From the NCBI RefSeq assembly GCF_005281475.1, contig NZ_CP040106.1, forward strand, positions 5,384,001 through 5,448,000: a stretch of DNA of 64,000 nt. The letters are read 5' to 3'. Under the pieces are notes generated by a model. The model was not told the origin of the DNA. It did not search any database and saw nothing but the letters and a program-made list of their open reading frames with translations. A program made the position numbers and the translations under genes. The first letter of the stretch is position 1; the number at the start of each line of letters is the position of its first letter. This DNA is from Echinicola rosea. Lineage in GTDB: Bacteria > Bacteroidota > Bacteroidia > Cytophagales > Cyclobacteriaceae. Shown in pieces: positions 37,103-46,492 of this stretch.

Positions 37103-37205
37103 CGATAATAAAGACCAACTGCGTTACCTTGTCGGTGAGAACGCACATGACCGTTGCGCAAGACGATTGGAAATAGTCCCGGAAGCCTTTAGAAAAGAGA
37201 TATAG
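37053..37205 (+). pseudogene. C-terminal remnant of a short-chain dehydrogenase (SDR)
   Basis: On the plus strand the frame reads SPSVPEEITEIIHEAATDNK, then DQLRYLVGENAHDRCARR, EIVPEAFRKEI and a TAG at 37203-37205. This is the typical C-terminal tail of NADP-dependent SDR oxidoreductases (PEEVAE...AATD...DQLRY..G.DA). Nothing of the Rossmann part is left; an in-frame TGA lies at 37023. HxlR regulators are often divergent from the oxidoreductase genes they control, which fits deletion of the stretch between the two. Confidence 0.75.
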
Positions 37206-37322
37206 CATTGGTTCGCCGATATTAGAAATTTGTAATCAACACCTGAAAAGATCCACTGCACAATTTCTCCACTGTTTTTAAATGTTTTCACCAAAAAAAT
37301 GGGCAATTCCCTCTTAGAACCA

Positions 37323-37330
37323 TAATTTTG
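37323..37330 (+). promoter_or_regulatory. Candidate -7 element for proB
   Basis: TAATTTTG fits the Bacteroidota -7 consensus TAnnTTTG and lies 28 bp before the proB start. No matching TTTG was found 19-21 bases upstream, so support is partial. Confidence 0.35.
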
Positions 37331-37357
37331 AACTGACGACAAAAACACTTTAAAACC

Positions 37358-38149
37358 ATGGAAGATAAACGGAAAAAACCGAAAAAAATAGTGGTAAAAG
37401 TAGGGTCAAACATGCTTACCAATCACAAAAACCGAATCATGGACACTGTCCTGCAGCATTTGGTAGGACAACTTGTCCAACTTTACCAAGAAGATATCAT
37501 GCCGATACTGATCACTTCCGGATCGGTGGCAGCCGGTAAGGAGGCCATGGGCCGTGAACTGTCCGTCAAGGACAAAACAGTTCGAAGACAGATCTATTCG
37601 TCCATGGGGCAGCCCAGGCTGATGCGGCATTATTATGAAATTTTCCAGCAATATGGCATCCGGTGCGGACAGGTTCTGGCGACCAAAAGGGATTTTTCCC
37701 CAGGAAAGCACCGGGAAAACATGGTCAATTGCTATAATGGATTGATCGCTTCGGGCATTGTCCCCATCGCCAATGAAGATGATACCGTTTCCCTTTCGAT
37801 GTCCGCTTTTAGCGACAACGATGAACTTGCTGCACTGGTCGCCGAGTTGCTCGATGCGGACATGCTGATATTCCTTACCCATAAGGACGGGGTATTCAAT
37901 GGCCCCCCTGATGCCGACCACACTGAGGTGTTGGAAGAAGTCAAAATAGATGAAAAAACCGAACAGTATATCCATGACAAAGCCGACACCAAGACCATCG
38001 GAAGAGGCAAAATGTCCTCAAAACTTAAAATGGCAAAAAAAGCTGCCATGAAAAACATTTCCGTGCATATAGCCAACGGAACCACTCCAAACGTAATCTT
38101 AGACATCGTGAATGGCAAACAGATAGGAACCAAGGTGATGCAAAATTGA
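37358..38149 (+). CDS. proB: Glutamate 5-kinase
   Basis: 263 residues: the amino-acid kinase domain alone, without a C-terminal PUA domain. Motifs include IVVKVGSNML near the N-terminus, ITSGSVAAGKEAMG, QPRLMRHYYEIF, PIANEDDTVS, FSDNDELAALVA and a GRGKMSSKLKMAKKA loop. It phosphorylates glutamate to gamma-glutamyl phosphate, the first step of proline synthesis. The usual partner proA is not adjacent, and the gene has its own terminator (38210-38249). Many Bacteroidota ProB proteins are short in the same way. Confidence 0.88.
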   Translation: MEDKRKKPKKIVVKVGSNMLTNHKNRIMDTVLQHLVGQLVQLYQEDIMPILITSGSVAAGKEAMGRELSVKDKTVRRQIYSSMGQPRLMRHYYEIFQQYGIRCGQVLATKRDFSPGKHRENMVNCYNGLIASGIVPIANEDDTVSLSMSAFSDNDELAALVAELLDADMLIFLTHKDGVFNGPPDADHTEVLEEVKIDEKTEQYIHDKADTKTIGRGKMSSKLKMAKKAAMKNISVHIANGTTPNVILDIVNGKQIGTKVMQN

Positions 38150-38479
38150 TCGTCGCCACGATAAAACACCATCCATACCGGAGATCCTAAGGGCTTTGCC
38201 CATTCCCAAAAACCTTTTGCAACCAGTCGATTTGCAAAAGGTTTCTTTTTGCTCCAATTATCCGTTTACCTGTATAGCGCTCTTTTCACCCCCGGATTCC
38301 ATTCAGCTTCCCCCTAAAAGGTGCCCAATCTTATAATTTTAACCAATTCGATCGTCCCTTGTGGCGTAATCCGCTCCAAGTTCATGTATTTTTATACATT
38401 CATTTAATGTTACCAATTAGCAATAACTTGCCTTCATCTTCTCTAACCGCCCAGAAAGGAATGGTAAAAATCACGAACT
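38150..38479. other. Spacer with proB terminator
   Basis: 330 bp without a gene, containing the terminator at 38210-38249 and presumably the promoter of the barrel protein at 38480. Confidence 0.5.
38210..38249 (+). terminator. Intrinsic terminator of proB
   Basis: AAACCTTTTGCAA (38210-38222) and TTGCAAAAGGTTT (38232-38244) give a perfect 13-bp stem with a 9-base loop, followed by CTTTTT. Confidence 0.85.
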
Positions 38480-39742
38480 ATGAATAAGAAAAGACTAGTC
38501 ATCAACCTTTTATCCTTTTGTTCTCTTATCATTTTGATAATGGGATCATCGACCGTATATGGGCAGGAAAAAAAAGAGAAAAAGGACAAAAATGCTCCTC
38601 CCCAAAAAGGGAGTCTCTATCTTTCGCCTGTACCCGTTATTGGTGCCAATCCCGCTTTTGGTTTTATATATGGAGTGGGTGGATCAGCTAGTTGGTTTAT
38701 GGGGGATCCCTCCACCACAAAAATTTCCAATGCCCTCTTAGGGGTAGCCTTCACCACCAAAAAACAGACCATTGTCACCCTCAAGAGTACCGTTTATGGT
38801 GAAAACAATGATTTTATCCTATTGGGAGACTGGAGGTATCTGGACAGTTCCCAACCCACCTGGGGCCTCGGTACTGGCCCCCAATCGGCAAAACTGGCCA
38901 GCAATGATTTTGGCTTTGATGATGGAAGCATTGAAGGTAATTCGGAAGCCGACATGATGGAGTTTCGCTTCTTTCGGTTTTATGAAACCTTCCTGAAAAG
39001 GGTCAATGACAAGGGTTTTTACGCAGGTTTAGGCATCCACGTGGACATGTTCCGTAACATACAGGATCAATTGCTGGACCTGGAATCAACTCCTCAGATA
39101 ATCACACCTTATTATGCCTACAATGAAGCCTACGGATTTGACCAAGAGAAAAGCACTTTGGTGGGCATTTCCCTTAATGGGGTTTATGACACACGGGACA
39201 ACATCAACAATCCCTACGCCGGAGGTTATGCCATGATCAACTTTAAGATAAACCCTGAATTTATGGGCAGTGACCAAAGCTCCACGCAATTATGGATGGA
39301 ATACCGCGACTATTTTGACTTCACCGATGACCACCAAAATATCCTTGCCATCTGGACGTACGCCAATCTCTCCATCTCAGGTGACCTTCCCTATATGAAT
39401 CTTCCTGCCATTGGTTGGGATCAATATTCCAAATCTGGAGAACCTTATTCCCAAGGACGGTTTAGGGGCAGTAACCTAATGTTTGCCGGAGTGGAGTTCA
39501 GAAAGCACCTTTTGGCAACTAAGAACAACCCTGATTTCTTTGGGGCGGTTGTGTATGCCAATGCCACGACTGCAAGTGGAAAAGCAAATGGCATCAACCT
39601 GTTCGAATATGTAGAGCCTGGTTATGGCTTGGGATTGCGGTTCAATATTAATAAAAAGGCCCGGACCAATGTAGGAATAGACTATGGCTGGGGCAATTAT
39701 GGCACCTCGGGACTGTTCTTAAGACTGAATGAAAACTTCTGA
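38480..39742 (+). CDS. BamA/TamA-family outer-membrane beta-barrel protein
   Basis: 420 residues. A signal peptide (about 1-29, ending STVYG) is followed by a Lys/Glu-rich linker, then a barrel of the surface-antigen D15 type: LYLSPVPVIGANPAFGFIYG, GVYDTRDNINNPYAGGY, GRFRGSNLMFAGVEFRKHL and the terminal FLRLNENF with a C-terminal Phe. No POTRA domains are present, as in many Bacteroidota paralogues, so it is probably not the essential BamA. Substrate or partner is unknown. It is a single gene. Confidence 0.75.
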   Translation: MNKKRLVINLLSFCSLIILIMGSSTVYGQEKKEKKDKNAPPQKGSLYLSPVPVIGANPAFGFIYGVGGSASWFMGDPSTTKISNALLGVAFTTKKQTIVTLKSTVYGENNDFILLGDWRYLDSSQPTWGLGTGPQSAKLASNDFGFDDGSIEGNSEADMMEFRFFRFYETFLKRVNDKGFYAGLGIHVDMFRNIQDQLLDLESTPQIITPYYAYNEAYGFDQEKSTLVGISLNGVYDTRDNINNPYAGGYAMINFKINPEFMGSDQSSTQLWMEYRDYFDFTDDHQNILAIWTYANLSISGDLPYMNLPAIGWDQYSKSGEPYSQGRFRGSNLMFAGVEFRKHLLATKNNPDFFGAVVYANATTASGKANGINLFEYVEPGYGLGLRFNINKKARTNVGIDYGWGNYGTSGLFLRLNENF

Positions 39743-40967
39743 CAATAGCATGTCGTTTTTGACATCAAATTGAAATAATTCCAACACAAATCCATTCAGT
39801 GCACTCAATTAGGGAAATCATCTCCTAAAGGTTCATTACAATTTACCGAGAGCTATTATTCCCCACGCACAATCCCACTGATATGCGCTTTACTTTTAAA
39901 CGTTGAATGGACTATTTGACCATGGCTTCCTCCATGGCTATGAACATGTCACTCCCCTGGGGCTAGCTTCGAGTGCAATCTATCAATGCAGGTCCAACAT
40001 ACACTTGGTACCTTTGTGGCATTTTTATGTATCGTTAGTTTTTCCATTAAGTAAACTGGCAGCCCCCAAACTTTTCCGCTTGATCCAAGAACTGCTTGTG
40101 ACTTAAACCCGGAATCAATGCCGTTTAGTTAGTATGTACCTGGAAATATTGGTTCTATTGTTTTTCTGCTAAATTCCAAGATGGTTTTCATCTCTTTACC
40201 TTTGTCACTTTTTTGCTGCAGGTCAAAAAAGTGACCAAAACCTGTCCGCCGGTGGTGGAAACCCCGCCGCTACGCCACGGCGCACAGGTGTGCATCTATT
40301 GGCCTAAAATTAAAACCTCCCCTCATGCAGGCAAACTCCTCCTTTTCTAGCTGCCAATATTCTTTTTGGCTAGTATTTCGTCAAACAAGCCTGCCTTTTT
40401 ACCCGCCCGCTTTTTAATTTCTTAACGCCCAATACCTGCAAGGCGGATCCGATTAATAAGTTTCTTATGGATAAATTATCATCATTATTCCATGTACTGG
40501 TATATTTTCTTAAGTAACCAAGTTGAGCCGGAACGATAAGCCCCCCTGAGCCAAAAAAGGTATCGCTTCCTTATTACGGCCCTTGGTATGCCTGTTTTCC
40601 AGCCGATGGTGGAGGCCGTTAAGAAAGGGAGTTGGCTCGCGTCGTGGAACAGCGAGCCCCACTCGCTTTTAGGTCGTAGCCATCGGGTGGAAATTAAAAT
40701 GGGTGACGGATCCACGTCGCAGGGGAAATCCATGTCCCATTTTAAAGGGCAGACCACCGGCCTGGATTTTTTTCTTTCTTTTTTCATCAATGGAAAAAAG
40801 GAAAAGGATAAAATCCACCAAAATGCCCAAAGCCATACAATTAAAGTCAAATAGAAAAGAAACTCCTAGCAGGTGAAAACAGGGAAATGGCCTTAACTAA
40901 ACGGCATTAAACCCGGGTTAAAACAGCCCCCCTTTTGATATTTATTAAAAATTAATCTAAATAATAA

Positions 40968-40998
40968 TTGATCTAAAAAGCCCTAAGGTATATATTTG
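40968..40998 (+). promoter_or_regulatory. Promoter of the XusABC-like operon
   Basis: ATTG (40968-40971), a 19-base spacer and TATATTTG (40991-40998) match the Bacteroidota TTTG-N19-21-TAnnTTTG pattern almost perfectly. Transcription would start near 41004, about 115 bp before the receptor gene. Confidence 0.65.
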
Positions 40999-41005
40999 CA
41001 GTAAA

Positions 41006-41020
41006 TTAGATTAAATCTAA
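41006..41020. promoter_or_regulatory. Candidate operator palindrome (TTAGATT-A-AATCTAA)
   Basis: A 15-base palindrome with 7-base arms lies at the predicted transcription start. TAATCTAAA and TGATCTAAA words near 40952-40978 repeat one arm. In an iron-uptake operon the likely binder is an iron-responsive repressor; identity is inferred. Confidence 0.5.
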
Positions 41021-41120
41021 ACAAAAACGATACAATAAAGCAGTCCCGTGTTTTTTTTTAAATGAGCAACATATCGCTTGAATTTTATTTCGAATTAAAA
41101 AATACGATAACGAAGATCGG

Positions 41121-43571
41121 ATGAAAGCAACTCTACTTATTTGCAAAACTTCTTTTTTATTGGTGTTCAGTATGGTTTTATCCAGTCCAGCAGCCCTGGG
41201 GCAGGCCGTCGAAGCTACCACGGTAAAAGGAAAAATTTTTGATGCTGCGGCCACGCCACTTCCAGGAGTTATCGTGCGCATCAAGGACAGCCCACTGACG
41301 GCCATATCAAATCTTGATGGCAGTTACCAAATTCAAAATGTCCCCTCTGGAGAGGTTGAAATCTTGCTTTCATGCCTTGGCTATCAGGACCATGCTCGTA
41401 AATTCTCTTTGAAAGAAAATGAACCCACAGTCCATTTGGATTTTTCACTGGAGGAATCCACTACGGATCTTGATGGTGTCATCATAGAAGGCCAATCGGT
41501 GAAAACGGAGATAGAAACCAAAGGATTTGCCGTGGAAGTGGTGGAAACGGAAAAGGCCGCCTTGCAGTCCGTCCAGACCAACGACCTGCTCAACAGGACA
41601 GCTGGTATCCGTGTCCGCCAAAATGGGGGCATTGGTTCCAGGGTGGACTATAACCTTAACGGCATGTCGGGAAATTCGGTGCGAATATTCATCGACGGTC
41701 TCCCAATCTCTACCTATGGCCCTTCCTTTAGCCTTAACAGTATCCCTCCTGCCCTGATCGAGCGAATAGAGATATACAAAGGCGTTATTCCTGCACACCT
41801 TGCGGACGATGCCCTTGGCGGTGCCATCAACGTGGTCCTGAAAAAAGCCGCTTTCAATAGCCTGATGGCATCCGTTTCTTATGGTTCATTCAACACCCTG
41901 CAAGGCAACCTCAATGCCGTTTACCATGATGAAACATCCGGCTTTACCACCAAAATATCTGGATTCTACAATTACTCTGACAACGATTATGAGGTATGGG
42001 GAAAATTTGTCCGTAACATTTTGCCAAACGGCCGGTATGATTATGTGCGTGCAAAAAGGTTCAATGACAGCTACCGGTCGGTTGGAGGCAAATTTGACAT
42101 TGGCTTCTCCAATGTCAAATGGGCAGACCAGTTTTTTATCAGCTACACCGGATCCGATGATTACAACGAAATACAGCACGGCACCTATATGTCCATTCCT
42201 TACAAGGGACGATTCACCACTTCCCAATCAAACGTGTTTGGACTAACCTATGCAAAGGACGGCCTGTTTACCGAAAAGCTTGAAGTCAACTTCAATGGAT
42301 CCTTCAGTAAGCGGGCAGAAGTGGTCACCGATACCGTAAAGTGGAATTATAACTGGTTTGGAGAAGTAAGCCTTAACCTGGATGGCAATCCAATTCCAAA
42401 GGATATGGGAGCCCAGCAAGGTGCCCCGACCATTAACCACATTGACCGGAATGTTAGTACGTTTCGCGCTGTTGCCAATTATGACATTACTCCACAACAT
42501 AAGATAATCCTAAGTCAATCATTCTTTAACATTGATCGCTACCAGCAGGATGAAATGAGAAGTGAGGTTGAGCGCCAGTTTGTGGGCACTCGTGACTTAC
42601 AAAAACACATCACCTCATTTGGATATGAATTTAACCTGGTCCAGTCCAGGCTGAAGGGAAATATTTTTGGCAAATACTATGTACAGGATATTGAACGGAT
42701 GGATCCAATCCTTGTGGAAGGTACAAATGGATCAGTAAGAGAGGAAGACAGGGTTTCCAGCAACCGAAATACCACTGGATATGGCATGGCCTATTCATTC
42801 CAAGCCTGGAAACAGGTGATTTTTCTTGCTTCTGCCGAAAAGGCGGTCAGGATGCCTTCCGAAGGAGAGATTTTCGGAAGTCCTGGGGACAATATCGTGG
42901 AAAATATTAGTCTCAAGCCAGAAATCAGTAATAACCTTAATGTGGGCTTCAAGTTGGGAAAATTTAAACATAATTCCCATGAATACTCATTTTCAGGAAC
43001 GGGATTTATCCGTGACACTAAAGATAAGATCGTCCAACAGATCAATCCCAGAGTCAATGATGCCGTACAGACCAATCCTTTTGAAAACTTAAATAAAGTC
43101 AAAGCAATTGGGTTTGAAGCACAGGCAACATATTCGTATAAAGAAGCATTGTTGGCCACAATAAATTTCTCTCGATTCAATTCAGTGTTTAATAACAAGT
43201 ACGATCCGAATGGAGAAGTATATGAAAAATATGGACAACAAATACCAAACCAACCTTACTTTACTTTAAATAGCTCATTGGAATACATTCTCCATAACTT
43301 CATTCAACAAGGTTCATCACTCAGGTTATCGCACTATTTCAGTTTCGTACAAAATTACTATATCAATTGGCTAGAAATCGAAAGTCTCCGGACTCCTAAG
43401 CAATTTGCCCATGACCTTGGAGCGACCTACACCCTGCCAAATCAACGGCTGTCCATCAGTGCAGACTTAAGAAATGTATTTGACAAACAGGTATATGACA
43501 ACTTTGCCGTCCAAAAACCGGGCAGGGCATTCTACCTCAAGGTCAATTATGCCATTCATAACTTTAAATAA
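41121..43571 (+). CDS. TonB-dependent receptor, XusA-like siderophore importer
   Basis: 816 residues: signal peptide (about 1-28), carboxypeptidase-D-like domain (about 33-110, VKGKIFDAAATPLPGVIVRI), plug (about 120-235, with NDLLNRTAGIRVRQNGGIG and ERIEIYKGVIPAHLADDALG) and a 22-strand-type barrel. It is not of SusC type and has no SusD partner. It is followed by a DUF4374 lipoprotein and a PepSY membrane protein, the order known for XusA-XusB-XusC of Bacteroides thetaiotaomicron, which takes up iron bound to foreign siderophores. The call as XusA-like rests on that gene order. Confidence 0.85.
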   Translation: MKATLLICKTSFLLVFSMVLSSPAALGQAVEATTVKGKIFDAAATPLPGVIVRIKDSPLTAISNLDGSYQIQNVPSGEVEILLSCLGYQDHARKFSLKENEPTVHLDFSLEESTTDLDGVIIEGQSVKTEIETKGFAVEVVETEKAALQSVQTNDLLNRTAGIRVRQNGGIGSRVDYNLNGMSGNSVRIFIDGLPISTYGPSFSLNSIPPALIERIEIYKGVIPAHLADDALGGAINVVLKKAAFNSLMASVSYGSFNTLQGNLNAVYHDETSGFTTKISGFYNYSDNDYEVWGKFVRNILPNGRYDYVRAKRFNDSYRSVGGKFDIGFSNVKWADQFFISYTGSDDYNEIQHGTYMSIPYKGRFTTSQSNVFGLTYAKDGLFTEKLEVNFNGSFSKRAEVVTDTVKWNYNWFGEVSLNLDGNPIPKDMGAQQGAPTINHIDRNVSTFRAVANYDITPQHKIILSQSFFNIDRYQQDEMRSEVERQFVGTRDLQKHITSFGYEFNLVQSRLKGNIFGKYYVQDIERMDPILVEGTNGSVREEDRVSSNRNTTGYGMAYSFQAWKQVIFLASAEKAVRMPSEGEIFGSPGDNIVENISLKPEISNNLNVGFKLGKFKHNSHEYSFSGTGFIRDTKDKIVQQINPRVNDAVQTNPFENLNKVKAIGFEAQATYSYKEALLATINFSRFNSVFNNKYDPNGEVYEKYGQQIPNQPYFTLNSSLEYILHNFIQQGSSLRLSHYFSFVQNYYINWLEIESLRTPKQFAHDLGATYTLPNQRLSISADLRNVFDKQVYDNFAVQKPGRAFYLKVNYAIHNFK

Positions 43572-43599
43572 ATTTTAACCAAACAAGTAACAAAGGAAG

Positions 43600-44934
43600 A
43601 TGTTCAAGACAAACACATTATCGTTTAAACTCCTACAAATCAGCTTTGTGGTAGCCATGCTATCCCTGGTAAGCTGTAGCAGTGAAGATGATCCCACCCC
43701 GGAAAACCCACAGGAAGCAGACCGCTGGGTGACCGTAGCAGGCGCCCTAATGGGAGATAGCCCAGGTGACGGAAACGGTGGCACCAAAATCTACGCGGTC
43801 AGCTACGAGGATGCCATCAATCCCGAAACGGAGATCAATGTTTTTGACGACGGAGAGCCGGTAAAATCCAACCGTACCGCAAGGATTCAGGTATCAGAGG
43901 ACGGAAACACCTTGTTCAATATTGCCTACGGGGGTGATAATGGTGGGGAATTCTCCAAATTTGATGTGACAGGTGGTTCAAGCTATGTTCAACAAGACGT
44001 AACTGCCAACATTTCTCAATATGTAGGTTCTGCCCCAAGATGGAGTAAATTATACAATGGTGATAAAAACGGTATAGCAGTAAATATCACCAGTATTACA
44101 CCAAATAATGCAGGAGAGAATTCTGCAGAACCTTTCCGCTACTATAGAGGTACTGCTACTGTTCTAGACTTGGATCTTCAAAATGTACTTATCAAAGATA
44201 GTGAGAATTATGAACTGCCCCTTTCTGCTGAAGAAGAACTGGCAGGGCATTGTATCTTCAGATTGGATGCACCGGTGCTGAACCAAGCAGGCGATAAGCT
44301 ACTTATTGGTACCTGGATGCGTAAGTACGATGTAGCCACTGGCGACAGGGAAAGCGAATGGGAAAGACTGGGCACCAAAACCGTGGTAGTAGATTATCCT
44401 TCATTGGAAAATCCAACGATCATTACCTCCACACAAGCCAATGGAGACTGCTCTGGCTACCGTAGCAACGTAAACCAACTTGCAGAAGACGGAAGTATAT
44501 ATCAGGCCACTTCCCGTGACACCGACGGTTCGCACATCCTGAAAATCACTCCTGACAACGAATATGACAACACCTTCGCCCTGAGCTTGGACGAAGCACT
44601 TGGATTCAACGACGTTTATGTGGATGCTTGGAAATACGTGAACAATGGTATCGGCTACGCCATGATCCGTCATGGAGAATCAGACCAAGGTTACATTGCC
44701 AGATTGGACCTTAACCAACAAACCGCCCACCTGGTAAATGAAATCCCTGATGATCCTGATGTAAGGTTTAACCAATACCAAGGATTTATGGTAAATGGAA
44801 ACGACCTGTTGGTACCCGTTTCTCCACTGGGCAAAGACGGAAATATCTACGTCCTGCACAGCGAAACCGGTGAAGTTTCTGTTGGTGCCAAACTGATCAA
44901 CAAACCAGGCAACCATTTTATCGGCGCCTTCTAA
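43600..44934 (+). CDS. DUF4374 surface lipoprotein, XusB-like
   Basis: 444 residues. The signal peptide ends in a lipobox (LSLVSC, Cys26), followed by SSEDD, acidic residues that in Bacteroidota promote surface exposure. The body has propeller-like repeats (ARIQVSEDGNTLFNIAYGGD, ILKITPDNEYDNTF, YIARLDLNQQTAHLVNEIPD). DUF4374 proteins of this kind include XusB, which binds ferric siderophores. It lies 28 bp behind the TonB receptor. The siderophore bound is unknown. Confidence 0.82.
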   Translation: MFKTNTLSFKLLQISFVVAMLSLVSCSSEDDPTPENPQEADRWVTVAGALMGDSPGDGNGGTKIYAVSYEDAINPETEINVFDDGEPVKSNRTARIQVSEDGNTLFNIAYGGDNGGEFSKFDVTGGSSYVQQDVTANISQYVGSAPRWSKLYNGDKNGIAVNITSITPNNAGENSAEPFRYYRGTATVLDLDLQNVLIKDSENYELPLSAEEELAGHCIFRLDAPVLNQAGDKLLIGTWMRKYDVATGDRESEWERLGTKTVVVDYPSLENPTIITSTQANGDCSGYRSNVNQLAEDGSIYQATSRDTDGSHILKITPDNEYDNTFALSLDEALGFNDVYVDAWKYVNNGIGYAMIRHGESDQGYIARLDLNQQTAHLVNEIPDDPDVRFNQYQGFMVNGNDLLVPVSPLGKDGNIYVLHSETGEVSVGAKLINKPGNHFIGAF

Positions 44935-45235
44935 GACAGAAAGCTTATTACCGAATGGCTTTGAACTGGTATCGACCTTGCCTCCTCTGTACTTACCTGA
45001 GGGGACAAGGTCTTTCCTACTTCAAGCAGTACCTTCCCAAGATCGCACTCCCAGGTGGCGGAAATGACAACGTGTTGGTTTTCCAATACTACTTCATATA
45101 TACCGAGACAGTATATCACCGCCAAACCTACTGCCCACAGCAGTTTTGAAACAACTCCAAGTAATGCTTTTCAAAAAGGGACATAATCCCTTTTGGCAAG
45201 CTCCCCTTTCAGAGACAACACAAATTTTCAGAAAC
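44935..45235. other. Spacer inside the iron-uptake operon
   Basis: 301 bp between XusB-like and XusC-like genes with no gene. It has an imperfect hairpin CCTTGCCTCC/GGGGACAAGG near 44978-45012 and an 8-bp stem AAAAGGGA/TCCCTTTT (45174-45181 with 45187-45194), which could lower expression of the last gene. Confidence 0.45.
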
Positions 45236-46492
45236 ATGAAATCAAAGCCTAAAAAGACCACTTGGCAAAAAGTCCGGAAGTTCTTTAACGACATCCACTT
45301 ATGGGTTGGGCTGGCCAGTGCCTTGGTGCTGATCCCGGTTTGCCTATCCGGAACAATATACGTCTATAACAGCGAGCTGCAAGAAATGTTCAGTGCGCAC
45401 CTCCACTCCATCCCCTATACAAAAGGAGAATCCAAAAAATCAATCGAAGACCTTGTCCACGTCCTATCTACCCAAGTGGAAGGCGATATTACAGGTGTCT
45501 CGATACCCCATGATCCGGAAAGCACCTATCAATTTACCGTAAGGAAAAAAGACAGCCGCAGCCGTTTTGGCACTACGTATTACCTGAACCCTTATACCGC
45601 AGAAATCGTCGGCGACTCAAATGAAGAGAATCCTGTGGCTGATTTTATGCGGGAGATGTTCAGCCTCCACCGCTGGCTAATGCTGGATAAAATCGAAGAA
45701 CCGCTATTCGGAGAACTGTCAAACCGAAAACTGGGCAGCTACATTTCCGGGACAGCCACGATATTGTTTACCTTGGGTGTCATTACCGGGATTGTCATCT
45801 GGTTTCCACAAAAGCTAAAAAGCTGGAAGCAGGGATTAAAGCTAAAACTGAACGGCAGCTGGAAACGTGCCAACCATGACCTCCACAACACACTGGCCTT
45901 CTATTCCTTTTTTATCTTGCTGATCATGGGACTGACCGGACCACAATGGTCCTTTCCGTGGTACCGAACGGGATTACAAAAAGCCCTGGGGACTTACCAA
46001 GAGTCCCCCAACAGAGGCGGCGGTCACGGAAGACCTTCGCCTGCTAAGGAGACAGAAGAAGCCCCTACCAAAGCCCTTTCGCTTCTTCCCTACCAAGAAT
46101 ACCTTGACATGACCGACAAAAACCTCCCCTATCAGGGAGATTACAGGATTAGCTTCCCCAAAACCGGAAATGACCAGGTTCAAATCCAAAAAAATAAAAC
46201 GGGATTTTTTGCCCCAGCAGCAAGTGACAGGATCAGTCTGGATCCCGCTACAGCAGCCGTCACGGATATCCATCGTTTTAGGGACCAACCTTTTAACCAA
46301 CGGGTAGCAAGATCCATCAAAGCCCTCCATATTGGTTCTGTATATGGTGGATTTTCCAAGCTTTTGTACTTCATATCCTGTTTGATTGCCACTAGCTTAC
46401 CCATTACGGGAACACTGATCTGGATCAATAAAATGAAGAAAAAACCTGCCAGAAAACGTAAAACCAAGCAGCAAGAGGTTTCTGCAGCTTAG
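45236..46492 (+). CDS. PepSY-domain inner-membrane protein, XusC-like (putative siderophore-iron reductase)
   Basis: About 418 residues from ATG 45236 (MKSKPKKTTWQKVRKFFNDI, a basic N-terminus ahead of the first helix); the frame extends further up without support. Four membrane helices: HLWVGLASALVLIPVCLSG, GTATILFTLGVITGIVIWF, LAFYSFFILLIMGLTG and LLYFISCLIATSLPITGTL. His residues at helix ends (for example in DIHLW, SLHRW, NHDLHN and KALHIG) suit haem binding, and proteins of this family are proposed to reduce ferric siderophores at the inner membrane. It is the third gene of the Xus-like set. Confidence 0.82.
   Translation: MKSKPKKTTWQKVRKFFNDIHLWVGLASALVLIPVCLSGTIYVYNSELQEMFSAHLHSIPYTKGESKKSIEDLVHVLSTQVEGDITGVSIPHDPESTYQFTVRKKDSRSRFGTTYYLNPYTAEIVGDSNEENPVADFMREMFSLHRWLMLDKIEEPLFGELSNRKLGSYISGTATILFTLGVITGIVIWFPQKLKSWKQGLKLKLNGSWKRANHDLHNTLAFYSFFILLIMGLTGPQWSFPWYRTGLQKALGTYQESPNRGGGHGRPSPAKETEEAPTKALSLLPYQEYLDMTDKNLPYQGDYRISFPKTGNDQVQIQKNKTGFFAPAASDRISLDPATAAVTDIHRFRDQPFNQRVARSIKALHIGSVYGGFSKLLYFISCLIATSLPITGTLIWINKMKKKPARKRKTKQQEVSAA

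Larger units (their letters stand above)
39743..41120. other. 1.4-kb gene-free region rich in hairpins
   Basis: No convincing gene. GTCACTTTTTT (40204-40214) pairs with AAAAAAGTGAC (40225-40235). A pyrimidine/purine hairpin around ATCAATG lies at about 40766-40806, and a GC-rich patch at 40253-40285. Short frames at 39903-40106 and 40485-40850 lack a recognisable product. The last 150 bp hold the promoter and operator of the iron-uptake operon. Confidence 0.5.

Noticed and set aside
37011..37208. 65-codon minus-strand frame that could be the missing HxlR N-terminus
   Set aside because: It lies antisense to the SDR tail, and its only resemblance (TQLVFIIGG) to the HxlR motif lacks the Lys-Trp and is out of frame.
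37358..38149. Truncated proB because the PUA domain is missing
   Set aside because: Short kinase-only ProB proteins are normal in many bacteria, and the kinase domain is complete with a proper terminator.
39903..40106. 67-codon plus-strand frame
   Set aside because: No family, no supporting context; it looks like chance.
40485..40850. 121-codon minus-strand frame
   Set aside because: Overlaps hairpins and has an odd composition rich in Trp and Ser, with no domain.
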